The notes under the pieces: generated by a model
Told to the model about the DNA's origin: nothing
The model's input: the letters and a program-made list of their open reading frames with translations, nothing else
The model's database searches: none
Program-made: the position numbers and the translations under genes
From: Phycisphaerales bacterium
GTDB lineage: Bacteria; Planctomycetota; Phycisphaerae; UBA1845; Fen-1342
DNA length: 64,000 bases
Assembly (NCBI GenBank): GCA_016795025.1
Contig: JAEUIR010000002.1
Location: forward strand, 1-64,000
Direction of reading: 5' to 3'
Part shown: positions 32,995-41,942 of the stretch, one piece after another
Layout of the letters: each line of letters starts with the position of its first letter
How positions within the stretch are numbered: position 1 is the first letter of the stretch

Positions 32995-34371
32995 TTGAGC
33001 GACAAATTTCCAACCGGCGTTTTGTGGGGAGCCGCGACGGCAGCCTACCAAATCGAGGGTGCAGCTCGGACCGATGGCCGCGGACCGAGCATCTGGGACG
33101 TGTTCTGCGATACGCCCGGAAAAACGGTGGGAGGCGAGAATGGCGAGGTCGCTTGCGATCATTACCACCGATGGCGCGAAGACATCGACCTGATGCGCAG
33201 GCTAAACCTGCAATGCTACCGCTTCAGTATCAGTTGGCCGCGCGTCATGCCCACCGGACGCGGCGCGATCAACCAGCGCGGACTGGATTTTTACGACCGC
33301 CTGGTCGACGGCCTGTGCGCCGCCGGCATCGCGCCAATGATCACGCTCTATCACTGGGATCTGCCGGCCGCTCTGCAAATGGAAGAAGGCGGATGGGAGC
33401 ATGACGACAGCCCGCACTGGTTCGCGGACTACGCCGAGTTGATATTCAATCGCTACAGCGATCGCGTGGCGCGCTGGATCACGTTGAACGAGCCTTGGTG
33501 CAGCGTCGATGGCGGTTACTTTCACGGAGCGCACGCGCCCGGCGTGCGAGATCGGGCGCTGGGTTATCGCGTCGGGCATAACCTGATGCGGGCCCATGCC
33601 CAGGCTGTCTCGCGCTATCGTGCTTCGAAGCACTCGCGCGGGATGATCTCGTTCGCGCTAAACACCGCGTGGTTTTTCCCGGAAACCAATTCACCCGCCG
33701 ACATCGCCGCCGCCGAGCGGGCCTTGCTGAATTTTGGCGGATGGTTCGCCGATCCTGCGCATTTCGGCGACTATCCCGCCGTGATGCGCGAGCGCCTGGG
33801 CGACATGCTGCCGCGTTTCAGCGACGAAGACACGCGGCTGCTGCGCCGTTCGATGGACTACATCTCGCTGAACTACTACACGAGCGATGTGGTGCGTTAC
33901 AAGCACGGCGCAGGGCTGATGGACGCCGAAATCTGCACTCCGCCTGAGGTGCAACGCACCGAAATGGGCTGGCCCGTGTACCCCGACGGATATTACAACC
34001 TGATGATGTGGCTGCACACGCGCTATGGCTTGCCCCTGATGGTCACCGAAAACGGTGCAGCCATGCCGGACAAGCCGGACAGGACCGGCTACGTCGACGA
34101 CCAGGATCGGATCGCGTATCTGCAATCGCACTTCGACGCGGCTCGACGCGCGACGCGCGACGGAGTCGACCTGCGCGAATACTACGTCTGGACGCTGATG
34201 GACAATCTGGAGTGGTCCGTCGGCTACGAAAAACGCTTCGGCCTCGTCCATTGCGATCGGCGTACGCTCAAGCGAACGATTAAGGCCAGCGGGCATTGGT
34301 ACGCCGACTTCATCGCCGGCGCTTGTGAGAAAACGCGGAGGCTTGCGTCCCCCGCCGGAGCGATGCGATGA
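32995..34371 (+). CDS. Beta-glucosidase, glycoside hydrolase family 1
   Basis: A complete GH1 enzyme of 458 residues with no signal peptide, so cytoplasmic. Acid/base Glu166 in TLNEPW, nucleophile Glu352 in VTENGAA; substrate-site elements QIEGA, YRFSISWPR and LMDNLEWSVGYEKRFGLVH are intact. It starts at TTG with AGGTGA before it. Its stop overlaps the next start by four bases (34368-34371), the first of several couplings in this sugar operon. It should cleave short beta-glucosides brought in by the ABC transporter at 36421-39554. A LacI-type operator lies upstream. Confidence 0.93.
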   Translation: MSDKFPTGVLWGAATAAYQIEGAARTDGRGPSIWDVFCDTPGKTVGGENGEVACDHYHRWREDIDLMRRLNLQCYRFSISWPRVMPTGRGAINQRGLDFYDRLVDGLCAAGIAPMITLYHWDLPAALQMEEGGWEHDDSPHWFADYAELIFNRYSDRVARWITLNEPWCSVDGGYFHGAHAPGVRDRALGYRVGHNLMRAHAQAVSRYRASKHSRGMISFALNTAWFFPETNSPADIAAAERALLNFGGWFADPAHFGDYPAVMRERLGDMLPRFSDEDTRLLRRSMDYISLNYYTSDVVRYKHGAGLMDAEICTPPEVQRTEMGWPVYPDGYYNLMMWLHTRYGLPLMVTENGAAMPDKPDRTGYVDDQDRIAYLQSHFDAARRATRDGVDLREYYVWTLMDNLEWSVGYEKRFGLVHCDRRTLKRTIKASGHWYADFIAGACEKTRRLASPAGAMR

Positions 34372-36362
34372 CCATTCGCCGCTACCGAACGCGTGTCGGT
34401 CGCGGGTTCGCGCTGTGGTGCGTCGCGCTGCTGCTGCCATCGATGATTGCACGAGCGGGCGTCACCACGATTTTTCAGATCGCAAATTTCTCAACGCCCC
34501 TCGCGTACCCCGACGGCTTCACCGGCATCGTTGGGGTCACCGCGCCGTGGCCGGGCGAAATGGGTTGGCAAGGCGATCGCATCGACATCCGCTTCGATCT
34601 ACCGGCGAACGTGCCCGCCGAAGCACGTGAATATCGCTTCCGCGTGATTCTTGCGGATCGATTCATCCAGCTTTTCTCGATTCGAATCTTGGCCGGCGCG
34701 GCGCTGGATGATCTCACCCCCGTCGCGGAAGAATTCATCGAATCAGCGCGCGTACTGACCGCGACGATCCCGCTGGATCGGTTCACGCCGGGGCAAACCA
34801 ACTGGATTCGCATCCAGGGCGTCGGCGTCGCGACGGGGGCGGGCCAGCCACCGGGCGTGCGCTGGACGCGCTGGATGCTGACGCGGACGGACGCGACGCA
34901 CTCGCTTGAGGCGCTGCGGGCGGATCAGCTCGCGCGTGGTACGGCGTACATCAACGCGGCGATTCTGCCGAATGGACTCGTGCGCGACTCCGTTATGTAT
35001 GACCCCGACGACGCGCCTTTTCATCCGGCCACGCCGGACGCGGCAGGGCACGCGCTGGTTGGTCTGTGCGCGGCGCACCGTCTGGGACTGGCGCCGGATG
35101 CGCGAGAGCGTGTCGCGCAGATATTGAGAACGTACCTCGGTCGCACACCCGGCGTTCAGCCCCCGCGCAACGCCGTCGGACACTGGTGGCACTGGCTCAA
35201 TGTGCAGACGGGCGGCCCGGCGGCCGGCTGGGGCGACAATTACACGACGATCGGCTCGGCCATTTTCGTCGCCGGCGCGGCACTCGCCGGCAACTATTTT
35301 GCCGACCACCCGGAGATCGCGGAGTTGATCTACGAAATTCGCGAATCGACGGATTTCGAAGCGGCCATCGACCCGGCGTTGAATGGGCGCGTCTACCTCG
35401 CAACCGACGAACTCGGTTTTCCGCTGGGGACATTGCCGCCGTGGAATGAGTACATGCTGATCGTCAGCCTGGCGCTCAGACAGTCATACCACCCGCACGC
35501 GACCGCCATTCGCCATCTCTGGCTCGAACCCGGAAATCTGCCACAGGTCTCGTATCGCGGAAACCAGACGCTGACCGACAGCGCGACAAGCTTCGCGCCG
35601 GCGTTCTGGACGCATCAGATGCACTATCTAAACGCCGATTTTTCGTCGAATCCGGAGTTTGAGGCGCTTCTTCACAGTCAGTTGCGCGCGGATCGCCTGT
35701 ATTGCGCGATCGATCTTGCTCAGACCTATCGCTATGGGCTTACCGCGGGTGTTGATCCCACCGGCTATTTCGCGGATCGGATGTTCAATCACCACTTCGT
35801 GCTGGCGCCGGAGGCCGTCGCGGCAGGGGGCGACCTGCATACGCTGCTCGAATTCGCGGCCGCACAGCCGCCGGAATCCGATGCGCGTTTTAGATTCGGC
35901 CTGACGCGCGTCTCGACTCAGCTACCGGCATGGGTTCCGTCGGATGGCGCGCTGGTTGATCACGCTTTCTTATTGTTCGGTTTGGTGGAAAGCGCCGATC
36001 CGCTGTTTTTTCGAAAATACCAGTTACAGGATGACGCGGACCGCGACGGCATCGGCGATTCGTATGACAATTGCCCGGCCATGTGGAACCCGGCGCAGTT
36101 GGACCAGGACGACGACGGAATCGGCGATGCGTGCGATTGCAACGCGCCGCGTTTCGATGCGGATGGCGATCGTGACGCGGACCTGCTCGATTTCGCCGCG
36201 CTGCAACAATGCCCCGACGAAAGCGGTCCAACCGACGAAGACTGTGCTTGCTTCGACGTCGATTCGGATGGCCAGATCGGCGCGGCGGACCTCGATGCGT
36301 TCTCAGTGTGTCTCGATGCGTCCGGACCGGATATTCCCGCCGCGGCGGATTGCGCTCCGTAA
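34368..36362 (+). CDS. Secreted glycoamylase-like protein with thrombospondin-type-3 and EF-hand Ca-binding end
   Basis: The signal peptide (ALLLPSMIARA-G) is followed by a beta-rich domain (to about residue 180) and a long helical part with WGDNYTTIGSAIFVAGAALA, GNYFADHPEIAELIYEIRES and LGTLPPWNEYMLIVSLAL. This recalls the (alpha/alpha) glycoamylase-like fold of GH144-type enzymes, some of which act on beta-1,2-glucans; this assignment is tentative. The end holds thrombospondin-type-3-like loops (DADRDGIGDSYDNCP, DQDDDGIGDACD) and two EF-hand loops (DADGDRDADLLDFAALQ, DVDSDGQIGAADLDAF). It overlaps the GH1 gene by ATGA. It probably attacks a polysaccharide outside while GH1 finishes the products inside. 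Confidence 0.75.
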   Translation: MTIRRYRTRVGRGFALWCVALLLPSMIARAGVTTIFQIANFSTPLAYPDGFTGIVGVTAPWPGEMGWQGDRIDIRFDLPANVPAEAREYRFRVILADRFIQLFSIRILAGAALDDLTPVAEEFIESARVLTATIPLDRFTPGQTNWIRIQGVGVATGAGQPPGVRWTRWMLTRTDATHSLEALRADQLARGTAYINAAILPNGLVRDSVMYDPDDAPFHPATPDAAGHALVGLCAAHRLGLAPDARERVAQILRTYLGRTPGVQPPRNAVGHWWHWLNVQTGGPAAGWGDNYTTIGSAIFVAGAALAGNYFADHPEIAELIYEIRESTDFEAAIDPALNGRVYLATDELGFPLGTLPPWNEYMLIVSLALRQSYHPHATAIRHLWLEPGNLPQVSYRGNQTLTDSATSFAPAFWTHQMHYLNADFSSNPEFEALLHSQLRADRLYCAIDLAQTYRYGLTAGVDPTGYFADRMFNHHFVLAPEAVAAGGDLHTLLEFAAAQPPESDARFRFGLTRVSTQLPAWVPSDGALVDHAFLLFGLVESADPLFFRKYQLQDDADRDGIGDSYDNCPAMWNPAQLDQDDDGIGDACDCNAPRFDADGDRDADLLDFAALQQCPDESGPTDEDCACFDVDSDGQIGAADLDAFSVCLDASGPDIPAAADCAP

Positions 36363-36420
36363 TGCGACAAACTTGGGTGATGCAGGATTGCGTGACGACC
36401 GTGGCGTAATTGTGCGGCCG

Positions 36421-37761
36421 ATGATGATTCGATCTTCCACGATTCTGCTCGCGGCGACCTTGGTCTTGCCCGCGATCGGCCTGCTGACGTTCGGGCCGCG
36501 CGGACGCGCGACTGTTCCGACGGATCGCGTCATCGTTCGGTACTGGGAAAAGTGGGCCGGCATCGAAGCCGTGCCAGTTCGTCGCATCGTTGATGATTTC
36601 AACGACACCGTCGGAGCGCGGCACGGGATCTGGGTTGAGTACAACTCGATCAGCGATGTGGACAAACGCACGCTTCTCGCCACGGCCGGCGGCGATCCGC
36701 CCGACATCGCCGGTTTGTTCGATCACATCGTAGCGCAATTGGCCGATCAGAACGCGCTGCTGCCGCTGGATAGTCTGGCAGCCGAATTTGATATCCGATC
36801 CGACGCTTTCAAGCCGGTTTGGTGGCAGACCGGGGTTTTCAACGATCGCTTGTACGCACTGCCCAGTTCGCCATTTACAATCGCACTGTATTACAACCGC
36901 CGGCTCTTTCGTGAAGCGGGCCTCGACCCGGATTCGCCTCCACGAACCATCGCCGAACTTACAGACGCCATACGCCGCCTCACGCGATACGACGAGCACG
37001 GCGCGATCACGCAGGCCGGCTTCACCGTTTCACCGTCCATGCTCGGCTGGTGGCCCTGGGCCTGGCCTTTCTTTTTTGACGCGCGGCCGTGGGACGGGCG
37101 GCGATTTCTGGTAGAAAGCCCGCAGATAATCGACGCGCTGAATTGGGTGCGCGATTGGCGATCCACCGTCGGGCTCAACCCGATGCTGGCGTTCGAAGGG
37201 TCGTTTCAAACGATTGAAGGCGCTCAAAACCCGTTTCTGGGCGAGCGGCTTGCGATGGTATTTCAAGGGCCGTGGATGACCAATTGGATTCAAACCTACG
37301 CACCCCATCTTGATTATGGCGTCGCCCCATTCCCCTCATCCGATGCGGCGCGACATCACACCTTCGCATCTGCCGATGTGTTCGTCATTCCGCGCGGGGC
37401 GCGCCGGCCGCGGGAGGCCATGCGATTCCTGCAATATATGATGCAACAGGACGTGCTCGAATCGCTGTGCAAAGCGCACTGCAAGGTGTCGCCCTTCCGT
37501 CGGCCGCAGGATGATTTTTTTCGCGACCACCCCAATCCGCACATTCGCACGTTCGACGCGCTCGCGGAGTCGCCGGATGCGTTTAGCGTGCCGAAATCCG
37601 CGTGCTGGGCACAGGCCAAGGACATCACGCAGGTGATGCTCGAAAGCGTGAATCGTGGCATCGCCACACCGCAGCAAGCCGCCGCCATCGCGCAGCGCAA
37701 GCTCGACGCCGCCGTGGACGATTACCGTGTCGCCCGCGCCCGCCGCGAGGGCGGGCGATGA
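36421..37761 (+). CDS. Sugar ABC transporter substrate-binding protein (family 1)
   Basis: A 446-residue extracellular solute-binding protein. The ATG at 36421 starts a signal/anchor segment (STILLAATLVLPAIGLLTF); ATG 36424 and GTG 36412 are alternatives. Typical parts are VIVRYWEKWAGIEAVPVRRI, GGDPPDIAGLFDHIVAQLAD, ALPSSPFTIALYYNRRLFRE and LGERLAMVFQGPWMTNWIQ. No lipobox Cys was seen, so it may be held by its uncleaved helix. It overlaps the first permease gene by ATGA (37758-37761). Family 1 members bind oligosaccharides; beta-glucosides are expected here from the GH1 neighbour. Confidence 0.9.
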   Translation: MMIRSSTILLAATLVLPAIGLLTFGPRGRATVPTDRVIVRYWEKWAGIEAVPVRRIVDDFNDTVGARHGIWVEYNSISDVDKRTLLATAGGDPPDIAGLFDHIVAQLADQNALLPLDSLAAEFDIRSDAFKPVWWQTGVFNDRLYALPSSPFTIALYYNRRLFREAGLDPDSPPRTIAELTDAIRRLTRYDEHGAITQAGFTVSPSMLGWWPWAWPFFFDARPWDGRRFLVESPQIIDALNWVRDWRSTVGLNPMLAFEGSFQTIEGAQNPFLGERLAMVFQGPWMTNWIQTYAPHLDYGVAPFPSSDAARHHTFASADVFVIPRGARRPREAMRFLQYMMQQDVLESLCKAHCKVSPFRRPQDDFFRDHPNPHIRTFDALAESPDAFSVPKSACWAQAKDITQVMLESVNRGIATPQQAAAIAQRKLDAAVDDYRVARARREGGR

Positions 37762-38642
37762 GCGCGCATCGCGACTCGCTCTCGGCCGGGTTACTGTGGA
37801 CTGCTCCTTGGTGGATCGGTTTTTTGCTGTTTCTGGCACTGCCGCTCGGCATGTCGCTGTACATCAGCTTCTGTGACTATCCGATCTTGCAGCCGCCGGT
37901 TTGGATCGGCGCGGAGAATTACGCCGCGCTCGCGCGAGACCCGGTTTTCTATCAGGTGCTGTGGAATACCGCGTTATTCGCAATCGTCTCCATCCCCATT
38001 TGCACGGCTGTCGCGGTTGGGCTCGCGATGTTGTTGAATCAGCAGGTTCGCGGCCAGGCATTTTTTCGCGCATGCATATTCGTGCCGAATATTGTGCCGC
38101 TGGTCGCGACTGGCATCGTGTGGCTTTGGATGCTGAATCCACAGCACGGGTTGATCAATCAGACGATCGCGGCGTTTGGCGCGCGCGGGCCCAACTGGCT
38201 CGACACACCGCTGGGAGTGCTCGCATCGCTGGTCATGATCAGCGTCTGGAGTGTCGGCTCCGGTGTGGTCGTATACCTCGCGGGCTTGCAGGAAATTCCC
38301 GAAGAATTGTACGAAGCCGCGCGGCTCGACGGCGCATCGCGACCGCGGCAGTTCTACCACGTGACGCTTCCCGGCATCAGCCCGATCATCCTGTTCAATG
38401 TCATCGTCGCGATCATCGGGACATGGCAGATCTTCGCGCTGCCGTTTGTCTTGCTGAAAATGACGGCCGGACCGGAGCGCAGCGCGTATTTCTACACTTC
38501 GTATCTCTATGACAATGCATTTCGATATTTGAAAATGGGATATGCCAGCGCGATGGCGTGGGTGCAATTACTGATTATCTTGGCGTTAACGGCGCTGGTG
38601 TTCTGGAGCGGCCGGCGCGCCGTGCACTATCGAGCGGGGTGA
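37758..38642 (+). CDS. Sugar ABC transporter permease (MalF/UgpA-like)
   Basis: A permease of 294 residues with six membrane helices. The cytoplasmic EAA loop, the contact site for the ATPase, is ELYEAARLDGASRPRQFYHV. The ATG at 37758 overlaps the binding-protein stop; the longer open frame is not the start. It pairs with the second permease nine bases downstream. Confidence 0.92.
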   Translation: MSAHRDSLSAGLLWTAPWWIGFLLFLALPLGMSLYISFCDYPILQPPVWIGAENYAALARDPVFYQVLWNTALFAIVSIPICTAVAVGLAMLLNQQVRGQAFFRACIFVPNIVPLVATGIVWLWMLNPQHGLINQTIAAFGARGPNWLDTPLGVLASLVMISVWSVGSGVVVYLAGLQEIPEELYEAARLDGASRPRQFYHVTLPGISPIILFNVIVAIIGTWQIFALPFVLLKMTAGPERSAYFYTSYLYDNAFRYLKMGYASAMAWVQLLIILALTALVFWSGRRAVHYRAG

Positions 38643-38651
38643 GCGAAACGC

Positions 38652-39554
38652 ATGGCCCGCCCAAGCCCATCCCGCATCACCCGACTCGCGACATACGCCG
38701 CGCTGGTTGCGGTGGCGTTTGCGTACATGTTTCCGTTGTTATGGATGCTGAGCGTTAGCTTCAAGCAACCGGCGGAAATCATGGAGACGCCGCCGCGCCT
38801 GCTGCCGCGGGCGTTGACGCCTTCGCTATCACTCGATCCGTCGAGTTTTCCCGCTTCGCTCACGCAGCCCGAGACACTCGCCGCATACCGCGCCGTGTTT
38901 CGATCCGAGAGCTTCGATTTTCCGCTGTATGCTCGCAATACGCTGATCATCGCGCTGCTCAGCCTGATCGGCATGGTGCTGTCGAGCGCCATCGCCGCAT
39001 ATGGTTTTGCTCGAATTCGCTTTCCGGGGCGAAACGTCCTGTTCGCGATTTGCCTGGCAACGATGATGATTCCGTTCCCGGTGATCATGGTGCCGACGTA
39101 CATCCTGTTCAAATGGCTCGGATGGATCGGCACGTTCAAGCCACTATGGATTCCCGCGTGGTTCGGCAGCGCGTTCAACATCTTTCTGCTGCGGCAGTTC
39201 TTCATGGGTGTGCCGCGCGAGCTGGAAGAGTCGGCGGCAATCGACGGCTGCTCGCGCTGGAACTGTTTCTGGCGAATCATGCTGCCGCTCGCGAAGCCGG
39301 CGCTGGCGGTCGTCGCGCTGTTTCATTGCCTGGCTGTCTGGAACGATCTCGTCGGGCCGCTGATTTTCCTGTCGCATCAGGAGCAGTTCACGCTGGCGCT
39401 CGGCTTGCAATTCCTGCAAAGCCGCTCCGGCGATACGCCGTGGAACCAACTTATGGCCGCGTCGACCCTGATTGTGCTGCCGATCATCCTTTTATTCGTG
39501 ATCGCACAGCGCACATTCATTCGCGGCATCGCGACGACAGGGATCAAGGGATAG
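38652..39554 (+). CDS. Sugar ABC transporter permease (MalG/UgpE-like)
   Basis: A 300-residue partner permease. The EAA loop is ELEESAAIDGCSRWNCFWRI, and the hydrophobic segments fit six membrane helices. There is a periplasmic insert of about 50 residues after helix 1 (PPRLLPRALTPSLSLDPSSF). No ATPase gene follows, so the pair probably uses a shared MsiK/UgpC-type ATPase encoded elsewhere. It is the last gene of the sugar operon; the 336-base gap 39555-39890 shows no gene and no clear terminator. Confidence 0.92.
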   Translation: MARPSPSRITRLATYAALVAVAFAYMFPLLWMLSVSFKQPAEIMETPPRLLPRALTPSLSLDPSSFPASLTQPETLAAYRAVFRSESFDFPLYARNTLIIALLSLIGMVLSSAIAAYGFARIRFPGRNVLFAICLATMMIPFPVIMVPTYILFKWLGWIGTFKPLWIPAWFGSAFNIFLLRQFFMGVPRELEESAAIDGCSRWNCFWRIMLPLAKPALAVVALFHCLAVWNDLVGPLIFLSHQEQFTLALGLQFLQSRSGDTPWNQLMAASTLIVLPIILLFVIAQRTFIRGIATTGIKG

Positions 39555-39890
39555 ATCGTTTTTGACATCAATTTCGCCGCGGACGCAGGGGGTGGGCGCA
39601 TGCGCGCGGCACACAACATGCACGCCGTCGTCATGTATTGCGGAGTTTGCCGCATTACATGCGTAAAAGCAGACAATGCCGGAATGCATGAAAGGATCCA
39701 TTCGTGGTTTTTGGAGATCGCGCGCGCCAGGCATGCAACTTGCTTATTGCTAAATGCCCGGCCTATAACGAAAGTGGGTGCGAAATTCAAAAACCAAGGC
39801 GAATACGACTGAAAGAAGTCGCCCAATGCATTACAACCGAGCGCGGGCGGAATGCCCGCGGCCGGTTCGATCACGTGATGAGGTATGCCG

Positions 39891-41942
39891 ATGAACCGCA
39901 CGAGATTCTTCGTGGCCGCTGCTGCGATCCGCATGTTGTACAGCGTCGCCATTTGCGCCGACCCGGTGTCGATCGTCTACGAAGGCGATGACTATCCAGA
40001 GAACGTCGGCTGGCAGCGGTTCACGCAGTATGGAGGCGCGGAGCGAGCGCTGCGCGACGGCGTGCTGACGCTGGATTCGATGCGTAGCCGGGAAATCGCC
40101 GATTATTACAGGCAGCCGTGGCTGCGCGACCCGCAGCCCGGAGAGTTATTTGTTGCTGAATTCCGTTTGCGAGTGAACGAAGAAGACCTCTTCGCCGAAA
40201 ATGGGATAGTCATTGCTCGCGCGGAGGGCTACGGCTACTTGGAGATTCTGGTTGGATTCGACAATTTGGTAATTTTGCCGACATTCACAGTAATTCCGAT
40301 TGCGCCACGTGCGTTCCACACCTTATCGCTTTACTCGGTCGATATGGATCGATACGACTTCTTTGTAGACGGGGCGCTCATGCACTCCGGTCGATTTGAA
40401 AACGAAACACTTAACAGCGGCTTTTGTAGCTTCGGAGATGCCGTTGTCGGAGCTGCTTCGCAAACAGAATGGGACTGTGCGCGGTTTCTCATTGTGCCTG
40501 AACCCTCCTCGATGGTGGGGCTGCTCATACTCTGGTTGCTTGTTGGGCGAAAAATGAGCGCGCGGCGCTCTGTAGTGGCGTTGTGTGCATTCGCGCTCGC
40601 ATCTAACGTCGCGCTCGCCCACCCGGTGTCGATCGTCTACGAAGGCGATGACTTTCCGGAAAACGTGGGCTGGGATCGCCACACACAATATGGCGGCTCT
40701 GAGCGCTCATTAATCGATGGGGCGCTCACGTTGAACTCGACGACTAACCCCGATGTCGTTGATTACTATCAGCAACCATGGTTAAATGATCCATCATCGG
40801 GAGCTGTTTTTGTCGTTGAGGTACGAACACGAGTAACGCAGGGAGATTTTTTCCCTAAAAGTAGTTTTGGCGTTGCACGGGCGGAATCGCCTGGCTGGGT
40901 TGAGGTCGCGATCGGGTATGACAGCCTAATAGTCCTTCCATTTTGGGCGGAAATTCCGTTAGCGCCCGCATCCTGGCATACTGTCGCGCTTCGCTCGCCC
41001 GACATGCTTTCTTTCGACCTTTTTGTAGATGGTGCGTTCGTACATCATGGAATGTTTGAAACCGAAACCCTCAATCAAGGCTTTTGTTGGTTTGGGGACT
41101 CTTTCGCCCGGGTGCTTTCGCATACCGAATGGGATTACGCACGGTTCCTGATCGTGCCAGAACCCTTCTCGCTTGCGGGGATGCTCGTGCTCGGGCTGCT
41201 TGCCTGGCGACGGGCAAACGCGCGGCGCGCCGTGACGGCATGGTGCGCGCTCGCATTGGCATCGAACGCGGCGCTGGCCGATCCGGTGTCGATCGTCTAC
41301 GAGGGCGATGACTATCCGGAAAACGTCGGCTGGCAGCGGTTTACGCAGTATGGAGGCGCGGAGCGAGCGCTGCGCGACGGCGTGCTAACGCTGGACTCGA
41401 TGAGCAGCCGGGACATCGCAGACTACTACCAACAGCCATGGTTGCGTGATCCGGAATCCGGCGAGTTGTTTGTTGCTGAATTCCGCGTTCGAGTGCAGAC
41501 AGAGGATTTGTTTCCGGACAATGGGATCATTATCGCCCGCGGAGAACACTTTGGTTACGTAGAACTTCTGGTCGGCTATGATCAACTGATAGTATTGCCG
41601 CACTTCGCCATATTGCCTTTGGCTCCTGCCACGTGGCATGGCTTCACGTTGCGATCATCCGACATGGTGGACTTTGATCTATTTGTCGACGGCGCGCTAG
41701 CGCATTCCGGGACATTTGAAACAGAGACGCTCAATCGAGGGTTTTGCGGATTTGGCGACGGCGTCGTAAATGCGTCGTCGTATACGGAGTGGGACTATGC
41801 GAGATTTAGGATCATCCCCGAACCAGCTTCATTCGCTGGTTTTGCCATCACAGGCTTGTTATTCATGCTCACCAACACCAGAGCGCTGCTCGAACGGAGG
41901 AGGCACACTCATGTCCATTTGTCGAACATATCGATTATGTGA
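39891..41942 (+). CDS. Concatemer of three PEP-CTERM proteins in one reading frame
   Basis: The ATG at 39891 has GAGG seven bases upstream. The 683-residue frame is three full copies of the same exported protein. Each copy has a hydrophobic signal-like stretch ending at (C/L)A-(D/H)PVSIVYEGDD, a domain of about 185 residues with WLRDP and FDLFVDGA motifs, a PEP sorting motif (VPEPSS, VPEPFS, IPEPAS), a hydrophobic helix and a basic cluster. The copies are spaced exactly 660 bases apart. Copies two and three start directly after the basic tail of the one before, with new signal-peptide-like stretches (CAFALASNVALAHP, CALALASNAALADP). An internal ATG at 40554 could start copy two. The domain function is unknown. 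It could be one multi-pass chain or three proteins after processing. Confidence 0.85.
   Translation: MNRTRFFVAAAAIRMLYSVAICADPVSIVYEGDDYPENVGWQRFTQYGGAERALRDGVLTLDSMRSREIADYYRQPWLRDPQPGELFVAEFRLRVNEEDLFAENGIVIARAEGYGYLEILVGFDNLVILPTFTVIPIAPRAFHTLSLYSVDMDRYDFFVDGALMHSGRFENETLNSGFCSFGDAVVGAASQTEWDCARFLIVPEPSSMVGLLILWLLVGRKMSARRSVVALCAFALASNVALAHPVSIVYEGDDFPENVGWDRHTQYGGSERSLIDGALTLNSTTNPDVVDYYQQPWLNDPSSGAVFVVEVRTRVTQGDFFPKSSFGVARAESPGWVEVAIGYDSLIVLPFWAEIPLAPASWHTVALRSPDMLSFDLFVDGAFVHHGMFETETLNQGFCWFGDSFARVLSHTEWDYARFLIVPEPFSLAGMLVLGLLAWRRANARRAVTAWCALALASNAALADPVSIVYEGDDYPENVGWQRFTQYGGAERALRDGVLTLDSMSSRDIADYYQQPWLRDPESGELFVAEFRVRVQTEDLFPDNGIIIARGEHFGYVELLVGYDQLIVLPHFAILPLAPATWHGFTLRSSDMVDFDLFVDGALAHSGTFETETLNRGFCGFGDGVVNASSYTEWDYARFRIIPEPASFAGFAITGLLFMLTNTRALLERRRHTHVHLSNISIM
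39960..41939 (+). repeat. Three tandem 660-bp units
   Basis: CCGGTGTCGATCGTCTACGA begins near 39963, 40623 and 41283, exactly 660 apart. In the first 150 bases units one and three are almost identical, while unit two differs much more. Confidence 0.9.

Noticed and set aside
39600-39812. Small frame of 70 codons in the gap before the PEP-CTERM concatemer
   Set aside because: No ribosome binding site, no recognisable features, and cysteine/histidine use looks random.
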